Shown one piece after another: positions 1-11,486 of a stretch of DNA of 58,019 bases (position 1 is its first letter; each line of letters begins with the position of its first letter). The translations under genes were made by a program, and so were the position numbers. The stretch is taken from positions 1 through 58,019 of the forward strand of contig JAPTJF010000402.1 in NCBI GenBank assembly GCA_029339195.1, in the 5' to 3' direction. Under the pieces are notes generated by a model. The model did no database searches. It was given only the letters and a program-made list of their open reading frames with translations, and was not told the origin of the DNA. This DNA is from Micractinium sp. NFX-FRZ (Eukaryota; Chlorophyta; Trebouxiophyceae; Chlorellales; Chlorellaceae).

Positions 1-3000
1 AATAAAAACGCACTTCCAGCGCTGGGCCCAGCAGACCCAGCACCCAAGCTGATCAGCGCTGGGGCAGAACCCAGATGTGCGGCCGCCGCCCTGCGCTGCG
101 GCATTGCTGCCTGCCTGGCTGCCTTCTTTGCCTGGATGTTCCTGAACCCAACCGGCGTGCAGAAGCGCAGCTTGCCGATCCGTAACGGCCTTCAGATCTC
201 AAGCCTCTCTGGCAGCACAGTTCTGACGCTGCTGCTGACCTGGCTGCCCCTGCTGCTGGCAACGTGGGGCACCCTGCTGCTGCGGCGCACGCTCAGCGCA
301 GGCAGCACCCCCGCGCAGCGCACGTCCACAGGCCTGCTCGCCAAGGTTAGGGGATGGCTGTGCCCTCAAGCTTGCAAAAACCAACTGCAGCACTGCCGAG
401 CCTGTGTCCCATGGCAGCCTGCGATGCCAGGCAGGCAGGCAGCATCCCCGGGATGCCAAGGCCTGGCAGCGCTCCTCGGAGAGCATTGCCTGCTTCGCCC
501 CTCCCCCTCCACGGCCCCACATGACGCCCATTAATCCTCCCCACCATCTCACGACACAACCTCACCCATTCATGTTCCGCCGCCTCAACCTCCTTGCCTG
601 CAGGTTCGCCACGTGCTGGCATGGCAGGTGCCGCCTCGGGCCTTTCTGGCCGCCTGGTGCGGCGGCCTGAGCGTGGCTGAGCTGGCAGGCATCCTGGCCT
701 GGCTGCTGGTCAACGCATACTGGCTGGGTATGCTGCTGCAGCGCAGCCTGCCTGGGCAGGAGACCTGGCGGGACAGGCTGGAAAAGTGAGTGAGCGGGGG
801 TGCGGGAGCAGGAGTGGCATTGGGGGCACCGCCCTGGCAGGCAGGACGTTGAGACAGGCTTGGGAGGGTGTGAAGTGGGGTGGATTCAAGGGCGGGCCGC
901 CCAGGCCGGTGCCGAAGGTGAGAAAGCGCACGGGCACCTACTGCCCAGCACCAAGAGACCCTTCCACTTCCCTGGCGGACGGCGCCATGCCCCCTAACCC
1001 GCCGCCCCGCTGCCCTGCCTGCCCTCACCACCTCCACTGTGGTGACCGCCCGGCAGGGTGGCTGTTGCCTTTGGCAAGATGATGGCCCCCAACTTGATGC
1101 TCCTCTTCCTGCCCGTGCCCCACGTCTCCTTCATCACCCAGCTCACCGGCTGCTCTCGGAACCAGCTCATCCGCTACCACAGGTGAGCCAGTCGGGAGGG
1201 GAACACGGCAGCGACAGACACGTCACCAGCAGACACGTCAGCAGCAGACAACGTCAGCAGAGCGGGTTGCAGGGGCAGGTCAGGCGGGGAGGCTCTCTGG
1301 TGGGGTTGCTGATCATCCGCTTGCAGCGCAGGTGGTGGTGTGGGCTGGGCGGCGCACTCGTTCCCTTGGCTGACCCGGAGTCGGCGCCGTGGCACTGGGC
1401 ACACCGTCGCCGACCCCCTCCCGCCTCCATTGTGCCTTAGCCTGCCACCCCTGCTGCTGCCGCTGCTGCTGCCCGCAGGTGGCTGGGCCACGGCACCATC
1501 TGGGTGCTCAACCTGCACGCCATTCTCTACTACCTGTACTGGGGCGCCACCAGCACGTAGGCTGCTGCCACGTCAGCGCCATGTCAGCGCCACGTCAGCA
1601 TACCCTGCACCCGCGGGTTGCCCTGACCGGTCCGCTCATCTCTTTGCCGCGTGCCGCACTGTACTTGCATGCCCACTGGGGCGCTTGCGCTGGCACTTGC
1701 GCTTGCCTGGCTGCCCTCTGTCCCCGCTTGCCCTTCCATGCACCTCTTGGGTTTAGGGTTCCCTCTTGATTCTGCTGCTTCCTCCAGCCCCACTCACCCC
1801 GTGCCCCCTGCCCCACCCTCGCACTGCCGCCTGCTGATGCATACCTCAGTTCCAACACATCTACACCGGGGCCCACCCTTACTGCAGTTTCTGGACTGAA
1901 ATCAAGGCCTGGGAGGGGAAAGTGAACAACCTGGCGGGCGTCATCGCCTGGCTGTTCGTCCTGGCCCTCTGGGTTTCGTCACTGGAGGCTGTCCGCCGCC
2001 GCATGTATCAGGCAGGTTCCCTGGGGTGCTGACTGGGTACCACCTGGCCGGCTTGCACGGCAGCCGGCTGCATGCACCCACCACTCTTGCTTCCCACTGC
2101 CCGCTGCCCACGCTGCCAACTATGCCTCCCCGCCTCCTTCTCTCCCTGCCCCCCCATCTGCCTAAACCTCAGGTCTTCTTCCGCTTCCACATCATCTGCT
2201 TTCTCGGCTTCTTCCTCTTTGCCTGCGCCCACTACGCCCAGTGCTGGACCTACTTCGCCCCAGGTGAGGCCAGGGCTGCACAAAAGCGGGCCCCGGCGCT
2301 TGCCTGCCTGCACATGGGCCCGGAACGCACCAGCGTGCCTCACTTGGAGAGGGAGGGGCATGCCACCGAGCACATCTGCTGGGCAGCGTGCGCCGCCACG
2401 TCACCGCCTTGTGGGCCCGCCACCCACTCCCTCCTGCTCCCTGAACTCCTCTGGTGTCTTTTTCCTCCCCACAAAGGACCATGTTTCCTCAACCCACGCC
2501 CAAGGGCGTACACTTCTTCTTCTTCTTCCCTCCCCACGCACCCCACAGGCCTGCTCCTGTACGCTGTCGACCTGGTGCTGCGCTCGGGCCAGCTGGCCAA
2601 CGTGACTCCCGTGGTGGCAGCAGTGGTGGATGACAACGCCGGCATTGCCACGCTGCAGCTCGAGACTGACAAGGTGAAGGAGAGGGTGCAGGGGAGAGCT
2701 GTCTTTGCAAACAGGGCAACCTCATGCGTGCAGTCTGCCTCAGGCTCCCGCTCCTGCTCCTCCTCCTCACCAACCTACTGCCTACCTTCCCTCTTCTTGC
2801 ACAACCCTTCTGAGCTCTCCCACCCCTTCCCCTGCCTCTCCCCCCGCAGGCCCTGCCCCACAAGCCCCTCTCCGAGGTGTGGCTGCTGGCTCCCCAAGTC
2901 AGCCGCTGGCAGTGGCACCCCTTCACCGTCGCCAGCGGCGGCGGCCCCCACCTCACCCTGCACATCAAGCGCTACGGACGCTTTACGCAGGTGGGGCTCC

Positions 3001-6000
3001 AACCCTTGTGCTGTTGTTGGGTGATTTGTCGCTGGCGAACAAGTCATGTGCTGTTCGATGCACTTGTTCCTGCACGTCAAGCGCTAAGGGCGTTTCATGC
3101 ACGTGGGGCCTCCAAGCAGTGCGCTTGTGGGGTTGATCCACTCCAGGGCGCCTGTGCCAGCATTGGGAATACATTCGCTGATGATGGGGGCCGTCCACAG
3201 GCCTGCCAGTGTGCTTCTCCTTATCTGTCGCTTATAAGCGGCTGTTCTTCTCTTTCTCCCGCCGCCCCTGCAGAGCCTGCTGGACGGCCTGCGCCGCCGC
3301 ACCGTCACCTCTGTGCGCCTCGCAGGCCCCCAGGGTGCCAGCGACCTCTCGGCAGGCTGCCAGCTGTCACCTCCCGACAGCTTCCGAAAGTATGACAGCG
3401 TCGTCATGGTTGGAGGCGGCGTCGGGGTGAGCCTCATGCTTGCAGGCGCCCTCCCGACACTGTTCGTGGACTCGTGGCCTGTTGTGCACATTTGACTCGA
3501 CAGCAGTGCTTCCAAATCTGCTGCATTACTCTGCCATGAAACGTGCATTCATCCCCAAACCCCGCCCTGCCTCCCCCCTTGCTCACCCGAAATCAACTCC
3601 TCACTTGCAGGTCACCGCCCTGCTGTCCATGCTGCGCAACATGGCAGCGCAGCGCGTCGCCGGGCAGGCCAACGGCCTTCCCCGCCACGTGTGCTGCGTC
3701 TGGGCTGCCCGGAGCCCCGCAGAGTTCACTTCTCTGGATGCGCCCCTGCTCCAGGCCGCAGCGTGAGTTGCCCGCGGGTGCCAGCGTGCCGACGGGCCCT
3801 CTGTGCCTGCCTGGGATTCCCTTCCTCCCTGCCTGCCTGCCTGCCTGGTTTGCTGCTGCAAGACAGGAGCCCTCGAGCCCTCGCCTTGCTGTGCCGCTAT
3901 AGACAGGTACCAGAGCAGGAGCCACCGGCGTAGTGCTGCCCCTTCCACGCTGTCCTGCCTGCAGGGAGGGTGGCTGGCTGGAGCTGCGCCTGCACCTGAC
4001 GGCCACCTCAGCTCCCGCCTGCACTCAGCTGGCGCTCCAGCCTGCTGACGTGTCGGCACGCGGCCTCAAGAGCCTGCCCTCCTGGGGCCGCAGCAGTAGT
4101 GACCACAGCCTCAAGGACGGGGCGGCGACGGACGCGGCACTGCTTGGCGTCGGCGCTGCTGACGTGGCAGCGGTTCCGCCGCGTGCCCGCCTGGCTTCCC
4201 CCTACTTCTGGAACCTGCTCAGGTGTGTGTGAGGGTCGGCTGTTGGGTCGACAGATGTCGCCAGGGAGGGAGGCGGGCCCTGCACTGTTTACAGCTCCGT
4301 CCTGAGTGCTGCTGCGCTGAGTGCTGCCTCTTGCTAAGGCCAGCCTGCAGGCAGCTCTGCTGCCGGCAGCACCCTGCTTGGCACAACCACCACCACACGC
4401 TTCTGCTGACCCAGCCCTGCTTCCCCGCTGCCTCATGCAGGCCTGTCCAGCCCGCTGCCATGGGCGCGGGCCACCTGGCTGCCATCTACCTTCTGGCATA
4501 CCTTGGCGCCTTCTGTGCTGCCCTGCTGGCGGCGGCCTACAACTCGCAAGTGGAGCAGTGGAAGGTGAGCGGGGTGGTGGTGGGAGGCAGTAGGAGGTAC
4601 GAAGGGGGAGGGTGGGGCAGTGGGAGGCAAGCAGGGGAAGGTGCGCGTTGCAACGTGAGCAGGGGAAGGTGGGGAAGTGGGAGGTGAGCAGGGCAAGGTG
4701 GGGAGTGCACAATGCGCGCGTGGGACTGCGTGGGAGTGGGACAGCTTTGTGGCTGGCCGCACGAGGTGTGGTGTGATTGCTGACATCATCAGCTGCCGCC
4801 ACGCTTATGCTTCCGCCTCGTCTGTTCCCTGGCCTGTGCAGGGCGGCATGCTGTTTGCGGTGCTGCTACCCGCCATGGCGCTGGGCCTGCCCTTTGGCCT
4901 GGCCGTCTTCCCCGTGCACGCATACAGGTGCGCCAGCCTGCCTGCCCTGTGCTGCCTGTTGTTTGCATCCTGCCCTGCTGCCCCTCCTGCCTCCTACCTC
5001 GTTCCGTGCCCGCCGCCTACGCTGCGTTAACTGGTGTTGCATCGTCGGGCTGTCTTGTGGTGCAAATCATGGCGGGGGATGTGCTGCAGGAGCGTGAACA
5101 GGCGTGCCTTCAGCCGAACAGGGCACCTGGCTCAGCCCACCTGCATGCCAACTCTCCAACCCTCTGTTGCTTCTTGCCGCAGGTACTGGCGTGCCTCCCG
5201 GCTGGCAGGCCTGGCTGGCAAGGCGGGCGCTGCGGGCCTGGCTCCCCACTCTCAGACCGGCCGCCTGCTGGACAGCGCTGTCAGCGTGGTGAGCTGAGCT
5301 GGCGAGGGTGCCTGCCCAGCTTCTCAGGGTGCTGGCTACTGTGGACGCTGCTTGCTCCCGCCTGTCTTGGCAACCCTGCGCTGGGCGTTCCTCTGTGAAG
5401 GAGCAGCGGCAGGCGTGCATACTATCATGCTCCATTGTCATTCACCAGAATGCCCCACCAAAACTGCCCTCCTGCACTCCAGGGCGTCGATGCCGTGACG
5501 GTGGGCGACGTGGCGGTGCCTGTGCGCCCGGGGCGGCCCGACGTCGCGGCTCTGCTGCGGGATGCTGTAGCGCAGGCGGGGCCTGGTGCAGCTGTGGGCG
5601 TGTACGCCGGCGGTGAGTGGGTGTCGTCTGTGGGTGGCCAGAGTGCTCCTGTGGGTGGCTAGAATGGGCCCACCCCGGGGTGGGCGGGTGCCTTTGGTAA
5701 GCGAGTGAGTGGGTGTCGTCTGTGGGTGGCTACTAGCACCCACAGATTGGGGGTGTGCATGCAGCCTGCTGAGCTTGGCATGCCAGGCCGGGGGGCTGCA
5801 CTGCGCCTGCGATGAGGCTTAAAAGTTCTGGCACACTGCCTTTCTTTATGTCGAGTCGGCGGGCGCGCTCTGCACAGCCCTCTGGCCGCGTCTGTGCACC
5901 CCTGCATGCTGACTTCAACTCCCGCCTGCCCTCTTTGTCCTCACTGGCACCCCCTCCCCAGGCCCCAAGCCCATGATGACGGCGGTCCACCTGGCGGTGT

Positions 6001-6065
6001 GCCAGCTCAACGCTGGCCAGGAGGGCGCCTACCTGGAGCTCCACCGTGAGGCAGTGGAGCTGTGA
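1..6065 (+). CDS. Ferric-chelate reductase / NADPH-oxidase-like (FRO family), 5' partial
   Basis: Membrane flavocytochrome that would move electrons from NAD(P)H through FAD and haem to extracellular Fe(III). Sixteen exons join in one frame: 1-345, 604-785, 1057-1182, 1479-1556, 1888-2011, 2173-2263, 2549-2673, 2850-2990, 3274-3426, 3611-3762, 3965-4222, 4441-4564, 4842-4927, 5183-5288, 5483-5612 and 5962-6065 (774 residues or more). The order is membrane helices with the ferric-reductase core (SRNQLIRYHRWLGH, then LNLHAILYYLYW and FRFHIICFLGFF), the FAD-binding motif WHPFTVAS near 2917, and an NAD-binding Gly-rich motif VMVGGGVG near 3410. Two further membrane helices lie near 4480-4540 and 4845-4915, as in plant FRO proteins. 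The frame is open to the left edge without a credible ATG, so the start lies outside or in an earlier exon. The 2012 intron needs a GC donor to stay in phase. The family call is firm; the substrate is inferred. Confidence 0.9.
2957..3137 (+). repeat. Exon-end duplication inside a ferric-reductase intron
   Basis: About 70 bases spanning the end of exon 2850-2990 and its donor (2957-3025) recur, diverged, at about 3067-3137 in the downstream intron. The copy carries an in-frame TAA and has CAC instead of CAG before GTGGGG. Confidence 0.8.
5613..5730 (+). repeat. Duplicated splice-donor flank
   Basis: The first 26 bases of the intron after exon 5483-5612 (5613-5638) are repeated identically at 5705-5730. 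A shorter partial copy (TGTGGGTGGCT) lies between them near 5649. Confidence 0.85.
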
Positions 6066-6378
6066 TCACAACTGGAGGGCTGCCCAGCCTGCCCAGCATG
6101 ACAGTGCGCTAAGTAAGGCCGAGTCGGTGAACAGCAAGAGGCGCTGTTGTGCAGTGGGTGGTCATGATGGTTCCATGCACCCGCTCGCACAAGGGCTGGT
6201 GAGGGGCTCCACGGCGAGGTTTTGCAGCGCTGGCAGCGCTGCCGGGGCAGGCAGAACTGGCAGCGTCCTCTTGATTGGGACTAGGGTGGCCTGCTGTTCC
6301 GGGGAAAGCGCCTAACTTCTGGAGTATCCACCATTTGGATGGACTTTTTTGTTTTCAACGCCACACAACATAGCTGCA

Positions 6379-6383
6379 TGTAA
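6379..6383 (+). terminator. TGTAA poly(A) signal of the ferric reductase gene
   Basis: TGTAA, the usual green-algal polyadenylation signal, about 315 bases after the stop codon. Confidence 0.5.
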
Positions 6384-7036
6384 TGTTCATAAAGTCATTT
6401 TTTTCAGTGGCACTTGCTCTGCATTCTTATGACCTGTACTCTTTTACACTCTTCTACTGCTTTAAAATACCGCCTGCTCACGACGCCCCGTGCGGAGGCG
6501 CCCAGTTGTGGGAGGGCAACGCGCCGGTGGGGTGAGGCATGTATTGAGCCCTATCTGACCTCTGATCTGATGGAGGAAGGCAAACGAATCTCCTTGGGCT
6601 GCTGCACAGAACTGGTCCAAATTGGCCGGCCAGCACAGCGGCGGCAGGCGGCACACCCCAGCTGGTGGAGAGCGCCCGGAACCGGGCTGTTCGCTTTATA
6701 CAGAACTTCCGTGGTGCTCCTTCTGCAGCGCACCAAATATGAGCTGGCGACAGCCAGCGGGAGGAGCCAAAACGGGCACCCTGCTACAGGCACGCAGAGT
6801 GTGGTGTGGGGTTCCTGACAAACGCGGTATCGCCCAGAGCTGCATGCAGTGCGCAGGCGGAAGCGCGTGGCCCGCGGGCACGACAGTGGGAGCTGCCACT
6901 GCCAGTGCTTGTTTCGTGCCCTTGCTGTGTGTTGCGGCATGAACTGCGCTCCCGCTGCGCACTGCTGCTGCCATTCTGAGGCCCCGCCTGCTCTGCCGCC
7001 ACTTCCCGCCGCCACCCTGCCTCGCCGCCAGCTGAA
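6384..7036. other. Spacer and unresolved 5' part of the Cys-rich gene
   Basis: No exon could be fixed here. The reading frame of the next gene is open back only to 6980 and holds no ATG, so its first exon(s) must lie upstream in this stretch and splice in between about 6980 and 7040. Candidate ATGs occur at 6571 and 6939, but neither could be joined with a convincing donor. Confidence 0.4.
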
Positions 7037-8619
7037 GTCAGCAACTGCACTTTCTGCGTGGAGCCTGGCTCTTGTGATCAGTGCAGCCTGCGCCCCACCC
7101 CGCCGTCGCTGCAGAATGAGAACGAAGCTGAGTTGAAGCACTTGCAGCGGCTCCTGAAGCACCCGCCGGCCTGGGCTGGCAAGGAAGTCAAGGTGCGTCC
7201 CCTGACGTTCCTTTGTTGCCTCTTTGCTGCATCGAAAGTTCCGTACATTGGCTGTGCTATATTCTTGTCCTTGATGTTGGATGCATGTACTGCAATCTAG
7301 AGAGTATCTGCTTGCATGCTTCTAAAAGGTCCCCCGTGTCTGTCCCCTCTTATGTACCCGCCCCGACTCGCACGCACACCCGTCCCGCTGCGCAGGTCGT
7401 GACATGGGGCGGCGGCTGGCTCTGCATCTGCGGCCGCATCTGCTGGCCAAAGCAGCACTGCAAGGTACGGCAGGCGGGACGCCCTCGCCTGTGGCCGGGT
7501 TTGGCACCTGCTGGGAGCAACAGTGCGGGGCCTTGCGCGCGGGACAACAGCTTTGAACTGCGGGACGCTTGCTCGTGGCAGGGTTAGCAGCCTCCTCAGT
7601 CCCCCCCACCTGATCTGTACACACTGCTGAGAGTCACCGCCCCTGCCTCCCTCCCTGTGTCCAGGCGTGCGGGCAGCCGTCGCCGTGCCGGGGGTGGTGC
7701 TTCGAGGCCGGCTGCGACCGTGACGACTGCCGTTTCTCCCACCCCACTTTCTACCTGCCAAAAGATACGCCGCCGGTGGGCCCTGATGGGCGCAGGCTTG
7801 ACGGCCGGGAAGACTTGCTGAAACTGCCGCCTCCCAACGCGCTGCCAGCTGTCGTGCTGGCGCAGCGGCGGAGGGCGGCAGAGCAGGTGGCGGCTGCACG
7901 GCAGCTGCAGGCGCCGCAGCAGGGCCAGAAGCAGCCGCAGAAGCAGCTGGGCCTGGTTTCGGCGGCAGTTGACCAGCAGCATCACGCCAGGGCACCGCCG
8001 CAGAGGTAGGGGGTGGGGCTGACTGATTATTGCTGATGCTTTCTGCTTCGCTTGTGCGGGGCACACACTGGCCGCAAGGTCCGTGTTCATACAGCACGTG
8101 TTGCGCACAGGCCCCAGTTTGGCAGCCCTTCGTGGCAGCATTCCTTACTGCAGCACTGAAGTGCTTTGCATGCTGTGCCCCCTCCACTGGTATTGTGCCT
8201 GCAGAGCGGACGCGGTAGGCGCTGCGTACAATGCTGCGGCAGATATTGGCGGCGACGCATCTGGCGGCGTGTGGGCGGAGCTTGCGGCACAAGCGCGGGC
8301 GAGCATGGCAAGCGCTACCGACGGCGGTGCGGGCACAGCAGGCGGCACGGCAGGCACAGCAGGTGGCAGCGCACCTGTGCAGGCCGGCCCTCCTGGTGCG
8401 CAAGAGGCGGCGCCGGCAGCGATACAGCCCACGCCAGTAGTGGTGGCACCACCGCTTCAGGCACAGCTTCCTGGTTGGGAGTCCTGTCAGCCCCAGCCCC
8501 AGCACCCACCTACAACTGCGGCAGCGCCAGCAGCAGATGAGGATGAGGCTGAGCTGGAAGCTTACCTGGCAATGCTGGGCATAGGCAACGACCACCCTGC
8601 CCTGACCACCCTTGCTTGA
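7037..8619 (+). CDS. Cys-rich protein with a CCCH-like zinc cluster, 5' end unresolved
   Basis: Exons end at 7192 and then run 7395-7463, 7665-8005 and 8205-8619; phases match throughout and the stop is TGA 8617-8619. The N-terminal part has paired cysteines (CTFC, then CDQC), followed by CICGRIC and then GWCFEAGCDRDDCRFSH. The last gives C-x4-C-x4-C-x3-H, like the CCCH fingers of RNA-binding proteins, although the spacing is not canonical. The rest is Gln/Ala/Pro-rich low complexity ending in an acidic helix (DEDEAELEAYLAMLGIG). No named family was recognised. A nucleic-acid-binding role is inferred from the finger only. Confidence 0.7.
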
Positions 8620-8635
8620 ACCTCACCCTTTGTAC

Positions 8636-8640
8636 TGTAA
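8636..8640 (+). terminator. TGTAA poly(A) signal, Cys-rich gene
   Basis: TGTAA 17 bases after the stop codon, unusually close to it. Confidence 0.45.
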
Positions 8641-9079
8641 CCACACAAACATTGAGCAGGAGTTGAGCTGTGGGTCGGGAGCGCAGGCAAGGCTGCATTG
8701 TGAGCGGGTGCAAAGCTGCCAGCGAGCATAGAGCTGGGCGTGCGCATGCAAAAATGCGATTCTGTGAACGCATTTGCAAGAGGATTGCTGTAACTGAATG
8801 GGCTGCATCAATTTTCCATGGCCAGGTGCAATCACACACGCTGCCCGCTGCTGTGGGAGGCGGCGGGCGGCGGGGCCGCCAATAATGCACGAGGGCAGCC
8901 CTGCGCAGCGCCCTTTAAGCGACGGTTACCCCGTGATCATACTCGAAATGCCACTGGCGGGCTCAGTTGTGCGGGCCTCTTCCGAGGGGCATGTGCAAGT
9001 TGCAACCCCTTGCCGCGCGGTTCGGCTCCTCGCGCGACGGCGACCTTGCACCCGTGTCGGGGCGCCGCGGCGGCTCGGC
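8641..9079. other. Spacer / presumed promoter of the nuclease gene
   Basis: No gene was recognised. The nuclease reading frame stays open upstream of the chosen start to about 8798, with another in-frame ATG at 8949. That would add an arginine-rich stretch before the signal peptide, possibly a transit peptide. Confidence 0.4.
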
Positions 9080-11146
9080 ATGCCGGCCGCAAGGTTTCCG
9101 GCGCTGATGGCAGTGGCGGCGGTGCTGGCGGCAGCTGCCGGCCACGCTGCGGCGCAGGTGCGAGCGCGCTTCTCCAGCCCCAGCTTCTCCAGCCTGCACC
9201 TCAATGCTCTGGTCCCGGATCAAACGCCCCTCGAAAAATTTAGGAAACATAGCCAGTTGTTCTGCAGGAAACCTTCAGCGGGCAGCCTTCCCGGATCAGC
9301 GACGGCGACACACTGACGGTGGCGGGCCAACGGGTGCGGCTGTTTGCCATTGACGCCCCGGAAATGAAGCAGACGTGCTGGGACGCTTCCGGCGCACCCT
9401 ACCCCTGCGGTGAGCGCGCTGACACAACCCTATACTATATGTAAGGGACATACCCTGGGGGCTTGCTGCCCCACCCCATGCTGCCCCGTCCCGTGCTGCC
9501 CTGCACCCACGCTGCAATGTACCGCCCTAGCCTTCTGCCCGCCACATGCCCAGGGCCGACTGGCGCACGCGCACACGGAGACTGTATCTGGCGGTGATAT
9601 CTCGCCCATTGCCTGCTGCCCGCTCTGCAGGAGAGGTGGCCAGGGAGGCGCTGGTGGAAAAGATTGGAGGCGGCAGCGTGACGTGCACCGAGGTGAGGGA
9701 CCTGCTTGGAGCATGATTACCCTGCTTCTAGGGAAGGGGATGAAATGCCGTGGGGAGCGATTGGAGAGTAGCCCCCCTGCTTGCCCTGGTCGGCAAGTCG
9801 ATGACTTGCTGCCTGGTTGCAGCACGCTGGGATATGTCGGGAGGCTGCTGCTGCTGTAGACAGCCCGGGTGGCTAGTGCTGGCCCAAATGCCGAGCAGCA
9901 GCCCAACACCTCTCCCACTCCTGCCCCCGGCGGTACCAACCTGCCCCCGTGCTCCCGGCCCCGCTGCCAACCCCTGCCTGCTCTCTGCCCCCTGCCCACG
10001 CGTCACCACCTGCCCCTCTTTCCCCTCTTCCTTTGCGCTTCCCCCGCACAGGAGGACCGTGACCGCTACGGCCGGTCAGTGGCCGTCTGCGCCCTGCCCC
10101 TCCCCGACGGCACCTCCCTCGACCTGAATGGCTGGCTTGTGCAGCAGGGGCTCGCGGTGGCTTACACGTGGGTGGGCGTTCTTCCTTGCTTTCAAGCTTG
10201 TATTCTGTTCAGGTTGGCGGTTGCCTGGGACACAGAGGCGCAGTGCAGTGTTTGATGGCGCTCAGCGTGACAGGCACGGTGACATGCAAGCTGCTGGCTG
10301 CTGGCGGCAGCGTGTTCCAAAGCACACCCCACATTCACGGTGCATTCTTGCGTACAAGTGTGGGCGCCCTGCCCTGCTGCCCGTCCGCCTCTCCGCCAGC
10401 TGGCTGCCCCTCTGCCTCGCGCCCACTCTCCCTGCCTGCTATTGTGTAGCTGCTACCGCTGGTCTTTCTCATCTCGCCGCCGCTCGCTCCTGGCGCCATG
10501 CTGCAGGCGCTTCTCTGATGTGTATCAAGAGGCTGAAGATGAGGCGCGGCAGGCAAAGCGAGGACTGTGGGTGAGACGCAGCTGCTTCTGTAAATACTCA
10601 TAGCCTCATATGCCACAGCCGCTGCTGCTGCATGCACTCCCGCTCTGACCTGGCACAGCCGCCTCTGCTCTTGATGTGATACCTTGTTGCGCATGCGCAG
10701 AGGGCTGCCTCCTTTTCATGCGCAGCAGAGCTTCCTGGGGCTCTGCTACGGTCATCTGGTTGATGCCACCCTGTCACGCTGTGCCCGCTGACACCTCCTG
10801 CCCCTGCGCTGCGCCGCCCTCCCTTGCAATGCAGGTGGGCACGTTCCAGAAACCGTGGGACTTTCGCAACGCCCCGTCCCCGCCGCCCGCCAGCCCCAAC
10901 CCCTCAGCGCCAGCGGCCGCGCCCGCCCCGCTGGCGGCACCGCCAGCTGGCACCCCCGCCGTCGCCCCTCTGCCTGCGCCCGCAGCTGACTGCCTTATCA
11001 AGGGTAACATCTCATCCGCTGGTAAGATCTATCACGTGCCTGGCAGCCGGTCCTACGAGCAGACGGTGATTGATGAGAGCAGGGGGGAGCGCTGGTTTTG
11101 TTCGGAGGAGGAGGCGGTGGCCGCCGGGTGGCGCCCCCCGGGCTGA
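9080..11146 (+). CDS. Staphylococcal-nuclease-like (thermonuclease) protein, secreted type
   Basis: Ca2+-dependent nuclease fold. Six exons, 9080-9157, 9268-9409, 9631-9692, 10052-10167, 10507-10570 and 10835-11146, join to 774 nt (257 residues). The start was chosen because it gives a clean signal peptide, an Ala/Leu/Val-rich core ending in GHAAAQ. The fold follows: ISDGDTLTV, then VRLFAIDAPE with the catalytic Arg and Glu, then DRYGRSVAV with the second Arg, DLNGWLVQQGLAVAYT, and the helix EAEDEARQAKRGLW. These match the Asp21, Arg35, Glu43 and Arg87 positions of the S. aureus enzyme, so it should be active. After a Pro/Ala linker comes a short C-terminal module (GNIS, GKIYHVPGS, GERWFCSEEEAVAAGW) known to me from bacterial nucleases. 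Secretion or organelle targeting is inferred. Confidence 0.92.
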
Positions 11147-11486
11147 GCATACGCCCCGCTTCCAGTATTTCTTATGTAGAATCATGATGTTGTCATTTTT
11201 AACATGTAAATTCGTGTTGAACAGAAAAAGACATTGTTGACACGAGCACTCTTGCCTTGGTAGGACAGGCATCAGCTGTACACGTGGCTGAGCGGGCACC
11301 TGAGAGACGCTGGCTAGGCGTCGTTGCACCATGGCACCCTGTCGCACCCTGGCGCACCCTGTCGCGCCCTGTCGCACCGCCCGCAGCGCCGGGACTCGCT
11401 ACAGCAGGTGTGGCAGCGACACAGCAGGTGCCAGCAGGCATGGCTTCTGGCTCTCACTGCCTGGAGCAGCGCGCACGCGCGGGGGC
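11147..11486. other. Convergent spacer with short tandem repeats
   Basis: Lies between the nuclease (+) and receptor kinase (-) stop codons. TGTAA at 11205-11209 fits the nuclease transcript. At 11329-11382 a decamer close to GCACCCTGTC repeats several times. No gene was seen. Confidence 0.5.

Noticed and set aside
7297..8595. 432-codon open frame on the minus strand
   Set aside because: It lies opposite exons of the Cys-rich gene, has low-complexity Arg/Ala/Pro composition and no motif; it is a shadow of GC-rich coding DNA.
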